Part shown: piece by piece, positions 22,929 through 29,495 of the stretch | Position numbering within the stretch: position 1 is the first letter of the stretch | How the letters are laid out: each line of letters begins with the position of its first letter | IMG/VR virus record: IMGVR_UViG_3300045741_000166 | Location: 1 to 29,495 of that record | Length of the DNA: 29,495 nucleotides | Strand: one strand, 5' to 3' | Origin: a virus | Notes under the pieces: model-generated | Told to the model about the DNA's origin: nothing | Seen by the model: the letters and a program-made list of their open reading frames with translations, nothing else | The model's database searches: none | Made by a program: the position numbers and the translations under genes

Positions 22929-23279
22929 TTATGGCACCGCTGTCGCATACACGTTGTCAAGTTTTACTCTGACAACTGTATCGCTATTTACAGTTGATTT
23001 AACTGCAACGCCAATCGGGAAATATCCGGTTGCGCTCAGTTTAACCAGTTTATTGACGTTGTCCCAATAAACATGATCGCCCTCGGCATGCGAGGTTGCG
23101 GTTGTTGATTTTGGCAATTCAACCACGCCCTCAGAAATTGCGCCAAATTTTTCGCCGACCAAATGCGTTGATTGGGCGACTACAAATAGCCCGCCAATCA
23201 TATAACCAACGCCAGAAGTGACCCCGCCGCTTGGCGCGGTCAGGGTAAGTGTATCGTCATCGTGCATGAAACCTTTCAT
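22929..23279 (-). CDS. DUF2190 head protein, possible capsid decoration protein, 116 aa
   Basis: DUF2190 features are visible: HDDDTLTLTAPSGGVTSGVGYMIGGLFVVAQST, then GEKFGAISEGVVELPKSTT, EGDHVYWDNVNKLVKLSATGYFPIGVAVKS and VRVKLD. Members lie just after the major capsid gene in many tailed phages and are thought to be capsid cement or head fibre proteins with a small beta-barrel; this is family knowledge, not shown here. It has an ATG start 29 nt after the capsid gene stop. Confidence 0.82.
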   Translation of the reverse strand: MKGFMHDDDTLTLTAPSGGVTSGVGYMIGGLFVVAQSTHLVGEKFGAISEGVVELPKSTTATSHAEGDHVYWDNVNKLVKLSATGYFPIGVAVKSTVNSDTVVRVKLDNVYATAVP

Positions 23280-23308
23280 ATTTTAACCCTCTATAAAATT
23301 GTTGTTAA

Positions 23309-24682
23309 TTAAACGCCCGTTGATTTTTGTAAACCGCGATAGTCGATTGCTTTTGCCGCAAGGTCGATACGACATTTAATTTTCATGCCCTCAACGTCAA
23401 ACAACGAATCGCTTTCGATAACCGGTCCAACCTCACCTGATAGTCTCGCCAATTCTACAATGTCTAATTGTTGAATGTCGGCAGTTAAAAAATATGCCGT
23501 TGTTGACGCGCCAGCGTTGAAAACGCTATCGGACAACCGTGGCTCAACTGCAATTTTGATTGAACCTACAAACGGGTTAACGTTTGAAACCTGGGTTGCG
23601 GAAATTGGCGCAATGATTTGTTGCGCTTTTGTTTCTAACTCAGGTGGTACAAAAAGCCAGGTTGGTGTGAGGTTGATACGCGCACCATTTAGGCCTTTTT
23701 GTTTTCTCATTGCTTGGCGTAGTGGGCTCAAAGAGCTCGCATCGGACAGAGCACCCGATTGCAAGTTTGAATGGCTTGCATGAAACAAAGCAATACTATC
23801 GGCCAAAGCCGCATTGCTCAAAATAACGCCCCAAACTAGGTCGCTCTCTTTTTCAGCCGCTCTAACACCAAACAATTGAGGCAATCTTACAAATGCATTT
23901 AGGTCGTCATTTATAAGTGCTTTTCTAGAAACGCGAACCATTTTCGCATAGGTTTCTAGTTGATATTTTTCAGCCGTGTCGCTCACTGTACCGGAAACGA
24001 TTGGGCCGCCTTCCGGCACTAGCTCCAATTCAGGCGCATCGCCAAAGGAAACAACTGAGCGTTGTTTGAAATCAGGTATTTCTACCTCGCGGGTGATTGG
24101 TTGAAATACTTTTGGCGCTGCCATATAGGCGTCGCGCAAAACTTTGTTTAAAACATTTTCTAAGAGTGACGGGAAATCGGAAATGGAATGGAGCCCACCG
24201 CCGCCGTCTCTCACTTTCAAATCAAACATGGTGCGAGTAAGTTTCTCGTTGTTCATGCCTCTGGTTTTTACGCCGCCGGCCTCTAAACAATCGCGAACCA
24301 TTTCGCAAAGAGACATGCCACGAAATTCGCGGCCAAGGTCTGTTAGTTTATTGTGTACAGAATCGGCTCTGTGCATCAAAGCCTCGAAATAGCCTTTCAT
24401 GCGGCTATCATTCTCGTCTCTGGTAACAACTGCATTTGCATTTGTTGTACGGGTTTCTGGTTTAACTGCCAGTTTTTCTAAAATGAGTTTTCGAGCCTCA
24501 TCAATTGTCGTACCTTTTTCAATGAGCTCGTCAGCGAAATCGCGCAATTCAACTGCCGCGCACGCCGATTTAATTTCTTGTACACGCTTGCGCTCTGTTT
24601 CAACGCCGCGCTTTTCAGCGTCCAAGTCAATTTTAACCTCTGGTTGCGCCGGTGTAACAGGCGCTTTTGTCTCAACTGCCAT
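23309..24682 (-). CDS. Predicted nested major capsid product from an internal start, 457 aa
   Basis: Within the protease-capsid frame an ATG at 24682 is preceded by GAGGAG with a 9-nt spacing, one of the best ribosome sites in the window, and it falls exactly in the linker after the protease domain (residue 203 of the long form). Translation from here would give a scaffold-like helical segment plus the capsid shell domain without the protease. This would supply the hundreds of capsid subunits a head needs against few protease copies, as lambda makes Nu3 from an internal start in gene C. It is inferred from sequence only. Confidence 0.55.
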   Translation of the reverse strand: MAVETKAPVTPAQPEVKIDLDAEKRGVETERKRVQEIKSACAAVELRDFADELIEKGTTIDEARKLILEKLAVKPETRTTNANAVVTRDENDSRMKGYFEALMHRADSVHNKLTDLGREFRGMSLCEMVRDCLEAGGVKTRGMNNEKLTRTMFDLKVRDGGGGLHSISDFPSLLENVLNKVLRDAYMAAPKVFQPITREVEIPDFKQRSVVSFGDAPELELVPEGGPIVSGTVSDTAEKYQLETYAKMVRVSRKALINDDLNAFVRLPQLFGVRAAEKESDLVWGVILSNAALADSIALFHASHSNLQSGALSDASSLSPLRQAMRKQKGLNGARINLTPTWLFVPPELETKAQQIIAPISATQVSNVNPFVGSIKIAVEPRLSDSVFNAGASTTAYFLTADIQQLDIVELARLSGEVGPVIESDSLFDVEGMKIKCRIDLAAKAIDYRGLQKSTGV

Positions 24683-25288
24683 AACAATTTTCTCCTCGTT
24701 ATGATTGCGAAAAATTAATTCACAATGGTTTTTAAGATCACTATTACGAACCTGTGCGCCAGAATCGGCGGGTACTGTAACAAAACTTATTTCGGCAGGC
24801 GTCCAATCGGTCGCCAAAAAATGCCGCGTGCCGTCCTCTAAAGGTTTTTGCTCTTCAAATTTATTAATTTGATAGCCAACGGAAATATTTCTAATAATAC
24901 CGTCTTGAATATCTTTTATAATTGATTGTACCTCGGGACGATTTGAGAAACGAATGGTTGCGAGCCCCTCGTTTCCTTGAATGCGAGCATTTTCAACCAC
25001 ACCCAAAACGTCATTTAATGATTGTTGGCCGTGATTATTTAAAACGCTTGCGCCTTTATTTAAACGCTCAAGGTTTGCGCCTTTTACGCTCAATTCTTCA
25101 ATGAATTTTGAGCCTGAAAACCAATCAAAGCGCCTTACTTTTGCGCCCGTTGTAAAAACAACGTCAATCGTCCTTTTTTCGGCATTAAAAGTACTTGGCG
25201 AAAATTGAGCAAGGCGTGTGAGTGATTCAATTTGCATTGATTTTTTATCACCCAGGTTTTCTGCCTGGTTTTCTAATTTCTCTGCCAT
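23309..25288 (-). CDS. Prohead protease/major capsid fusion protein, 659 aa
   Basis: Residues ~20-185 are an HK97-type prohead protease: FSPSTFNAEKRTIDVVFTTG, LNNHGQQ with candidate catalytic His86, IIRNISVGYQ with Ser136, and WTPAEISFVTVPAD with Glu166. The spacing His-50-Ser-30-Glu matches the HK97 gp4 pattern. Residues ~220-290 are a charged helical region (DLDAEKRGVETERKRVQEIK) like a scaffold/delta domain. Residues ~295-659 form the capsid part (FKQRSVVSFGDAPELELVPEGG, VWGVILSNAALADSIALFHASHSN, GARINLTPTWLFVPPELETKAQQI). Such protease-capsid fusions are known in phages. The ATG has GAGGA upstream and overlaps the portal gene by 16 nt. Confidence 0.92.
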   Translation of the reverse strand: MAEKLENQAENLGDKKSMQIESLTRLAQFSPSTFNAEKRTIDVVFTTGAKVRRFDWFSGSKFIEELSVKGANLERLNKGASVLNNHGQQSLNDVLGVVENARIQGNEGLATIRFSNRPEVQSIIKDIQDGIIRNISVGYQINKFEEQKPLEDGTRHFLATDWTPAEISFVTVPADSGAQVRNSDLKNHCELIFRNHNEEKIVMAVETKAPVTPAQPEVKIDLDAEKRGVETERKRVQEIKSACAAVELRDFADELIEKGTTIDEARKLILEKLAVKPETRTTNANAVVTRDENDSRMKGYFEALMHRADSVHNKLTDLGREFRGMSLCEMVRDCLEAGGVKTRGMNNEKLTRTMFDLKVRDGGGGLHSISDFPSLLENVLNKVLRDAYMAAPKVFQPITREVEIPDFKQRSVVSFGDAPELELVPEGGPIVSGTVSDTAEKYQLETYAKMVRVSRKALINDDLNAFVRLPQLFGVRAAEKESDLVWGVILSNAALADSIALFHASHSNLQSGALSDASSLSPLRQAMRKQKGLNGARINLTPTWLFVPPELETKAQQIIAPISATQVSNVNPFVGSIKIAVEPRLSDSVFNAGASTTAYFLTADIQQLDIVELARLSGEVGPVIESDSLFDVEGMKIKCRIDLAAKAIDYRGLQKSTGV

Positions 25289-26796
25289 ACGTCCTCATTA
25301 TTTTCATTTAGGCTTTGAGTGCCTAATGTTGGTTGTTGGGTATTATTGTTGGGTTGTTCGATTCCGCTGCCAGTAATTTTGCGCGGGTCGGTGTCAAGTG
25401 TCAAGCCCAACTGATCAAGCGTCTCATTGGTTTTTGCAATTTGCTCATAGTGCTCTTGAGGATCCTTGCCCATTTCAAGTATGGTATCGTCAAGGCTTTG
25501 GAGCCCGCCACGGATCGCAGCTATTTTTGCCGAAGTCTCTCTTGTCGGGTCAATCATTTCGCGTCTTGGGGGGACCCAAGTTACAAGTGTATCTTCGACA
25601 ACTCTGACACCCATCACACCAGCCAATTGCAGAAACCAATAAAATACGCCGTCGTTTAATTGTGGGTTCAAAATTGTTGCTCGCCAAAGATCAATGTTGC
25701 GGCCAAACTCAAGCCAACCCATACGCGCACTAGAAAAATTAACTTGGCTCAAATTTCCTGAGAGCGATTCAAAAGAGAGCCCAAGGCCCGTTGCGATTGA
25801 TTGCAACATTGCATTGACGTAAGTGTCATAACCTTCAACGCCAGGTGGCGAGGCAAACTTGACATCTTTTCCAGGCGGCAAAAATTCAATAATGCCTGGC
25901 TCTAAATTTGAGCCGAGTTCTGTCTGAGTTGTTTGTGTGTCGTCGATCATTTGCCCGTCATAAACAAAGACAGAAAAACATGCAGCGATTTTCTGGCGCA
26001 TTAATTGTGCGTCCTCGAAATCGTCTAAGTCTCTTAGTCTCATCATAACGGATGTGAGCCAAGGTATGCCGCGCATTTGCCCAGGGCGATCGGCCCGGTA
26101 AACGTGCAAAATTTCCTCGGCGGGTATTCTGATCACCTGCAAACCTTGGCCCGTCATATTGAAACTGTCTTGGTTTCCAGGGTGCATTTTAAACATGTGA
26201 TAGGCAATGCGCCTTTGTGTGTCTTTGTCTATTTCAATGCCTTGAATGATTGGATTGCCGTTGTTTGCTTTGTAGCTTTGATAGGTCGCTAGAAAATCGG
26301 ATTCTAAAACTTGGAGTTTTAGCGGAAAAGTGCCATCCGATTGTGGCTGTACAAATTTTCTAACGAAACACTCGCCCGATTCTGCGACGGCTTCCATAAC
26401 AATCTTTTGCATTCCCGCAAAAGTATGTTGGCCCTCAATATCGCAATCGGTTGAATTGGCCCAATCGTCCCAAACTTTTTGCAAGCCTTTATCTTTAATG
26501 TTGGCGCGAATGCCTTTGCCAACAACATTTGAGCCAATGATTCTTATGCCGCGTTGAGCATAGGGATTGTTTCTTACGAGCTCGCGTGAGCGGTTTCTTA
26601 AAACATGCAAGGCCGCTTTGTTTTCAGTATTTGCACTTGTGCCCGTTGCCTGCCAACCAGCCGTGCGCCTAGAATTGGCGGCAGCGTCAAATTTTCTTGT
26701 TTCGCTCTTGATTGCAGCGTTTAAACGGTCGTATTTTATGCGGGTATAGGCCGCTTTTGGGCTGAAAAAACCGATTAAACTATCAAACCAAGTCAT
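25273..26796 (-). CDS. Portal protein, lambda gpB family, 507 aa
   Basis: This is a lambda-type portal (Phage_portal_2): NRSRELVRNNPYAQRGIRIIGSNVVGKGI at ~68-96, AESGECFVRKF, IPAEEILHVYRADRPGQMRGIPWLTSVMMRLRDLDDFEDAQLMRQKIAACFSVFV at ~222-276, and GLGLSFESLSGNLSQVNFSSARMGWLEFGR, all family landmarks. It forms the dodecameric ring at the capsid vertex through which DNA enters. The ATGA start overlap with gpW and the lambda-like order (terminase, W, portal, protease) support the call. The C-terminal ~35 residues are Asn/Gln-rich and likely disordered. Confidence 0.95.
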   Translation of the reverse strand: MTWFDSLIGFFSPKAAYTRIKYDRLNAAIKSETRKFDAAANSRRTAGWQATGTSANTENKAALHVLRNRSRELVRNNPYAQRGIRIIGSNVVGKGIRANIKDKGLQKVWDDWANSTDCDIEGQHTFAGMQKIVMEAVAESGECFVRKFVQPQSDGTFPLKLQVLESDFLATYQSYKANNGNPIIQGIEIDKDTQRRIAYHMFKMHPGNQDSFNMTGQGLQVIRIPAEEILHVYRADRPGQMRGIPWLTSVMMRLRDLDDFEDAQLMRQKIAACFSVFVYDGQMIDDTQTTQTELGSNLEPGIIEFLPPGKDVKFASPPGVEGYDTYVNAMLQSIATGLGLSFESLSGNLSQVNFSSARMGWLEFGRNIDLWRATILNPQLNDGVFYWFLQLAGVMGVRVVEDTLVTWVPPRREMIDPTRETSAKIAAIRGGLQSLDDTILEMGKDPQEHYEQIAKTNETLDQLGLTLDTDPRKITGSGIEQPNNNTQQPTLGTQSLNENNEDVWQRN

Positions 26797-27020
26797 TTTC
26801 GCCCCGTTGAATTGCAGTTTAAACCTTTAGAAAATGAGCCTAAAACACGGGTATTTTTGGCCGAAAGGCCTAATTCGCGGGCCATTAGGTTGCGTAAATT
26901 GAGCATTTCGCTTAAAGAGTGATAGGTGATTTCTTTATCCGTATATTTTACGGTACGCACACCCTGGGCTATCGCTGCCGTGAGCGCCTCATATTGTGCC
27001 AATGTAAAAGTTGTTGCCAA
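26793..27020 (-). CDS. Head-tail joining protein, gpW-like, 75 aa
   Basis: A small protein between terminase and portal, as lambda W. The pattern ALTAAIAQGVRTVKYTDKEITYHSLSEMLNLRNLMARELG matches the gpW helix-turn-strand-helix fold (A-x-G-x-x-x-V-x-Y-x-D-x-x-x-x-Y-x-S-x-x-x-x-L). It completes the head after packaging and provides the tail connection surface. The start is TTG with AAGG 7 nt upstream, after a 13-nt gap from the terminase gene. Confidence 0.88.
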   Translation of the reverse strand: MATTFTLAQYEALTAAIAQGVRTVKYTDKEITYHSLSEMLNLRNLMARELGLSAKNTRVLGSFSKGLNCNSTGRK

Positions 27021-27033
27021 AATTAAACCTTAT

Positions 27034-28911
27034 TTAGAGCCAATTACTAGGCCGCCTCTTTATAACTTGGCTTGGTTGGCTTTGGGGCTTTGGGTTTTGG
27101 CATTGGTTTTGGTTTTCCGGCACTTTTACCCATGGTACTTGCTCCGATTCGAGTTGTTTTAGTTTTTCCTCTGACATCCGATCAATGCCGCAAATGCTAG
27201 CTGCCGCTCGCGCATACACGCGACAATCGAGAGCCTCATTTCGTTCAGTGATTTTTTGCCATTCTATTCTTTTATACCCTCTTATTATTTTTTCAACAAC
27301 AACCTCTGACGTCAACATGCGGAAATATTCCTCGCCGTACTCAGGGAAAAAACAATATCCGTATGGAATGACTTCGGTGCGAGGCAATCTTAAAAACCCG
27401 TACAATTCAGCCTTAATCAAGTTAACGCCAACGTGCCAAACCTTTTGGCCTCTAATTGGTTTATCGCCTCTGACAGTGACATCAACATTCATTGGCCTTG
27501 AAACTAAGGTTTCTAAAGTCTCTCGGCCTTTAACGGGTATGACTTTAGTATTACTAAACTTGCGCGCCCAGTTGTAAACAACTTGAGTGTTGAAACCAGA
27601 ATCGACGCACATGAGTTTGATCGGTAAGGACATTGTAGGCTCATTTTCCATAGGAAACAACTCGTGTACAATTTTTTCTAGCTCAACCCAAACGGCCTCT
27701 TGGCTTGTATCACCGAGTAAAACGCGATAGTCAACCGACCAAGAGTTTTTATTTCTGCCCCAAGCAACAATTTCACATTCAATTCTGTCTTTTTGAATAT
27801 CGACGCCAGCCGTTAAAAATAAACCGCCCTCGGGCACCGTACCAATTTTATATTTCTCGCGCCTTTCATAAAGTCTTTGCCAATCGGGGCGCTCTGTTTT
27901 TTCTTTCCACGTCTCACCAAGTACAGTGTTAACAAAAGTTTTCAGAGTTTCTTGGCCTTTTTTCTTGGCTTTTACGAAATCAGAGGCCAATTCGCCCCAT
28001 GAATACCAACCCACCGGCGAGTAAAGAGAGTTTATAAAGAAACCCGCAACGTCCGATTCTTGGGTTTTTTGCCATTTACAGGCCTTAATCATGTCTGTTT
28101 TCTGCCAGTTTTCTATTAAATATGAGCAAAACTCGCATTTATATTTTGCTTTTTCTGGCTCGTTTTCAGGCCAAATTAGGTTTTTAAACTCCAATTTCTG
28201 CATACCGCCACACTCTGGGCAGGGCACCAAACAAAACCTTTTGTCAGAGCCCTCAAACTCTTTTGCTATTACGCTTTGCCCCTCGATTGTCGGGGTTGAC
28301 GCTAGAAATGTTTTGCGTCTTGAAAATGTCCTCTGTCTCGCAATGGCCAAATCAATCGCCGAGCCCTCGCCGTCCAAATCCAATGGATATGCGTCAACCT
28401 CGTCTAGAAATAAGTTTTTGATTGGTGCCGAGCGCAACCCGCTTGAGCTATTTGCGCCGGTTATAATTAGGGTGCCGCCAGTAAAATCTTTTTGAGAAAG
28501 GGTATTGCTTGAATCTTTGTCTTTTCTCTCGGCAACCTTTTCCCTAAGTCTCGGCGTCTCGTCAATCATTGGGTCAAGACGTTGCTTTGTAAACCTCTTC
28601 GCCAAATCAACCGTAGGCTGCACAATCATTGTTGGTGCGGGGGCATAGTCAATAATATAACCAATCCAATTATTGCCCGTTTCTGAGGCACCAACCTGAG
28701 CCGATTTCATAAAAACGATTTTCTTTGTTGGGCAATCTTGGCTCAGGGTTTCCATTATCTCAATCATATACGGCGTGCGAGAGCTCCGGTATTTGCCGGC
28801 CTCTGCCGAGGCATGGGTTGATAAAAATCTATGCTCGTCGGCCCAGGTTGAAACTGATAGCTTTTGGTCTGTTTTGATTGACAGCCAAAACCAAACTTTG
28901 GGGCTAGTCAT
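27034..28911 (-). CDS. Terminase large subunit, lambda GpA family, 625 aa
   Basis: The ATPase-nuclease motor that packages DNA. Residues 69-76 (KSAQVGAS) are the variant Walker A of GpA proteins, and LFLDEVDAY at 167-175 is Walker B with Asp170-Glu171. A four-Cys zinc-binding site sits at Cys231/Cys234 (CPEC) and Cys259/Cys262 (CEFC). GLFLTAGVDIQKDRIECEIVAWG at ~363-385 starts the nuclease domain with candidate metal-binding Asp371. Its length is near lambda gpA (641). The ATG overlaps the small subunit gene by 8 nt. This family usually cuts at cos sites, so cohesive-end packaging is likely. Confidence 0.96.
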   Translation of the reverse strand: MTSPKVWFWLSIKTDQKLSVSTWADEHRFLSTHASAEAGKYRSSRTPYMIEIMETLSQDCPTKKIVFMKSAQVGASETGNNWIGYIIDYAPAPTMIVQPTVDLAKRFTKQRLDPMIDETPRLREKVAERKDKDSSNTLSQKDFTGGTLIITGANSSSGLRSAPIKNLFLDEVDAYPLDLDGEGSAIDLAIARQRTFSRRKTFLASTPTIEGQSVIAKEFEGSDKRFCLVPCPECGGMQKLEFKNLIWPENEPEKAKYKCEFCSYLIENWQKTDMIKACKWQKTQESDVAGFFINSLYSPVGWYSWGELASDFVKAKKKGQETLKTFVNTVLGETWKEKTERPDWQRLYERREKYKIGTVPEGGLFLTAGVDIQKDRIECEIVAWGRNKNSWSVDYRVLLGDTSQEAVWVELEKIVHELFPMENEPTMSLPIKLMCVDSGFNTQVVYNWARKFSNTKVIPVKGRETLETLVSRPMNVDVTVRGDKPIRGQKVWHVGVNLIKAELYGFLRLPRTEVIPYGYCFFPEYGEEYFRMLTSEVVVEKIIRGYKRIEWQKITERNEALDCRVYARAAASICGIDRMSEEKLKQLESEQVPWVKVPENQNQCQNPKPQSQPSQVIKRRPSNWL

Positions 28912-29398
28912 ACTTGTCAGCCAGGGTTGCGAGCTCGTCTAAAACTTGGTCGATTTCTGTTAACATCATGGTTTCGACCTTGTAAGGGTCAACCTCTGCC
29001 GCGAGCTCGGGGGCTATCTTTTGTGGTAAGGCTCTGAATGCGTCCCGAGCCTGACGCACGCAAGTTGTAATTTGGTCTTTTACCTCGTTTTTATCGAGTA
29101 ACTCGCCTTTGAGTTTTTTTAGTTCGATTTCAGCCTTGTCGGCTTGCGCTTTTTTTAGTCTAGTTTCGTGCGCTGCCTTACCGGTTGGCGCGGCCCCGTC
29201 GTCGTCCGAGCTTTCATTCAAATTGTTTTTGATATTGGTTTCCCAAGCCTTGTCGGCAACCTCTGGGTCGAAAAGCCTTTGCCCATTTTTTTTGATAAAT
29301 GGCAGATTGCCTTTGATTGCGTGGTAACTGATAGTTTTATGGTGTACGCCCTTATATTCTGCATATTGGGTTGTACTTAAGAGCTCTTTTTCTGCCAT
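28904..29398 (-). CDS. Terminase small subunit, Nu1-like, 164 aa
   Basis: The N-terminus (ELLSTTQYAEYKGVHHKTISYHAIKGNLPFI) is a winged helix-turn-helix of the Nu1/MerR-like type that binds the packaging site. Residues ~75-110 are charged helix (GKAAHETRLKKAQADKAEIELKKLKGELLDKNEVKDQI), the phage Nu1 core, and the C-terminus (RQARDAFRALPQKIAPELAAEVD) contacts the large subunit. I chose ATG 29398; a TTG at 29440 would add 14 residues but has no ribosome site. The gene directly precedes the large subunit, as in lambda. Confidence 0.85.
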   Translation of the reverse strand: MAEKELLSTTQYAEYKGVHHKTISYHAIKGNLPFIKKNGQRLFDPEVADKAWETNIKNNLNESSDDDGAAPTGKAAHETRLKKAQADKAEIELKKLKGELLDKNEVKDQITTCVRQARDAFRALPQKIAPELAAEVDPYKVETMMLTEIDQVLDELATLADKYD

Positions 29399-29414
29399 TT
29401 TCTTGTTAAAAACC

Positions 29415-29423
29415 TGTGGATAA
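29415..29423 (-). promoter_or_regulatory. Single DnaA-box match before the small terminase gene
   Basis: On the minus strand the sequence TTATCCACA matches the high-affinity DnaA-box consensus exactly. It lies 17 nt upstream of the preferred small terminase start (or inside the gene if the TTG start at 29440 is used). Only one copy is seen, so this is not an origin; it may be chance or a host-factor site near the packaging region. Confidence 0.3.
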
Positions 29424-29440
29424 CTTTTTTTATTTTCCAA

Positions 29441-29495
29441 AAATGTGAATGATATTAATGCAGTACACTAGCATGTTTGCGAGGCCAGAGGCACC
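29441..29495. other. Right edge upstream of the terminase genes; no feature resolved
   Basis: These 55 bases lie upstream of the terminase genes, where lambda-like phages usually carry cos. I see no clear promoter, ribosome site, tRNA or cos core. On the minus strand a short open frame ending at a TAA (about 29450-29448) with the last residues ASVLH could be the tail of a gene lying outside the window, but the stretch is too short to judge. Confidence 0.25.

Noticed and set aside
28091-28495. 134-codon open frame on the plus strand opposite the large terminase
   Set aside because: Lies antisense to conserved ATPase motifs; no recognisable domain.
29415-29423. Replication origin
   Set aside because: Only one DnaA box is present, with no array of iterons, no clear unwinding element and no replication genes.
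29424-29495. Promoter upstream of the terminase genes
   Set aside because: A TAATAT-like hexamer is present on the minus strand but no acceptable -35 box sits at the right distance.
1-29495. CRISPR array, tRNA genes or insertion sequence
   Set aside because: No regularly spaced direct repeats, cloverleaf-compatible segments or transposase motifs were seen; Mu-type transposition genes are also absent from this window.

Overview
This window is the late structural and lysis region of a tailed phage or prophage of a Gram-negative host. Every gene I can support lies on the minus strand, so it reads from right to left. Genes are packed almost edge to edge, with many ATGA, GTGA or TTGA stop/start overlaps, as in one long late operon. 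No stretch of 300 bases lacks a gene. I see no tRNA, CRISPR array, insertion sequence, integrase or repressor. Gram-negative host is inferred from two predicted lipoproteins, a possible spanin pair, and a contractile tail with an HxH membrane-piercing spike. The species cannot be fixed from the sequence. The mix of proteins reminds me of phages of Bdellovibrio-like deltaproteobacteria, but that is only an impression.

Layout in transcription order. (1) DNA packaging and head, 29398 to 22614, is lambda-like: Nu1-like small terminase, GpA-type large terminase, gpW-like joining protein, lambda-family portal, one polypeptide joining an HK97-type prohead protease to the major capsid protein, a DUF2190 head protein and an FII-like attachment protein. 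(2) The contractile tail and baseplate, 22617 to 12244, is Mu-like: a tail terminator candidate, a 58-residue DUF2635 protein, sheath, tube, tail assembly chaperones joined by a -1 frameshift, tape measure, gpN-like protein, gp44-like hub, gp45 spike, a small protein, gp46, gp47 (baseplate J) and gp48. The phage is therefore a lambda-head/Mu-tail chimera. (3) An HNH-AP2 homing endonuclease sits at 11726 to 12247, between baseplate and fibre genes. (4) The first fibre module, 11711 to 8429, holds a short fibre protein, a 770-residue Cys-rich fibre with an N-terminal membrane-like segment, and a fibre assembly protein. (5) A lysis and envelope cassette, 8432 to 5948, holds a large Cys-rich lipoprotein, small membrane and helical proteins, a possible overlapping spanin pair and an SLT transglycosylase endolysin. 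(6) A second structural module, 5947 to 48, holds modular beta-rich proteins that share domains with one another, a permuted papain-fold (YiiX-like) hydrolase and a protein ending in Asp-rich nonapeptide repeats. A weak terminator-like hairpin ends the run.

Most useful observations: a textbook slippery heptamer (TTTTTTA) plus a hairpin 5 nt downstream in the tail chaperone gene, with a 43-codon extension in the -1 frame; a strong internal Shine-Dalgarno and ATG at the protease/capsid junction, predicting a separately made capsid protein; shared N- and C-terminal modules among adjacent fibre-region proteins; an unusual membrane-anchored-looking Cys-rich fibre; and the 58-residue DUF2635 gene at 21870-22046.
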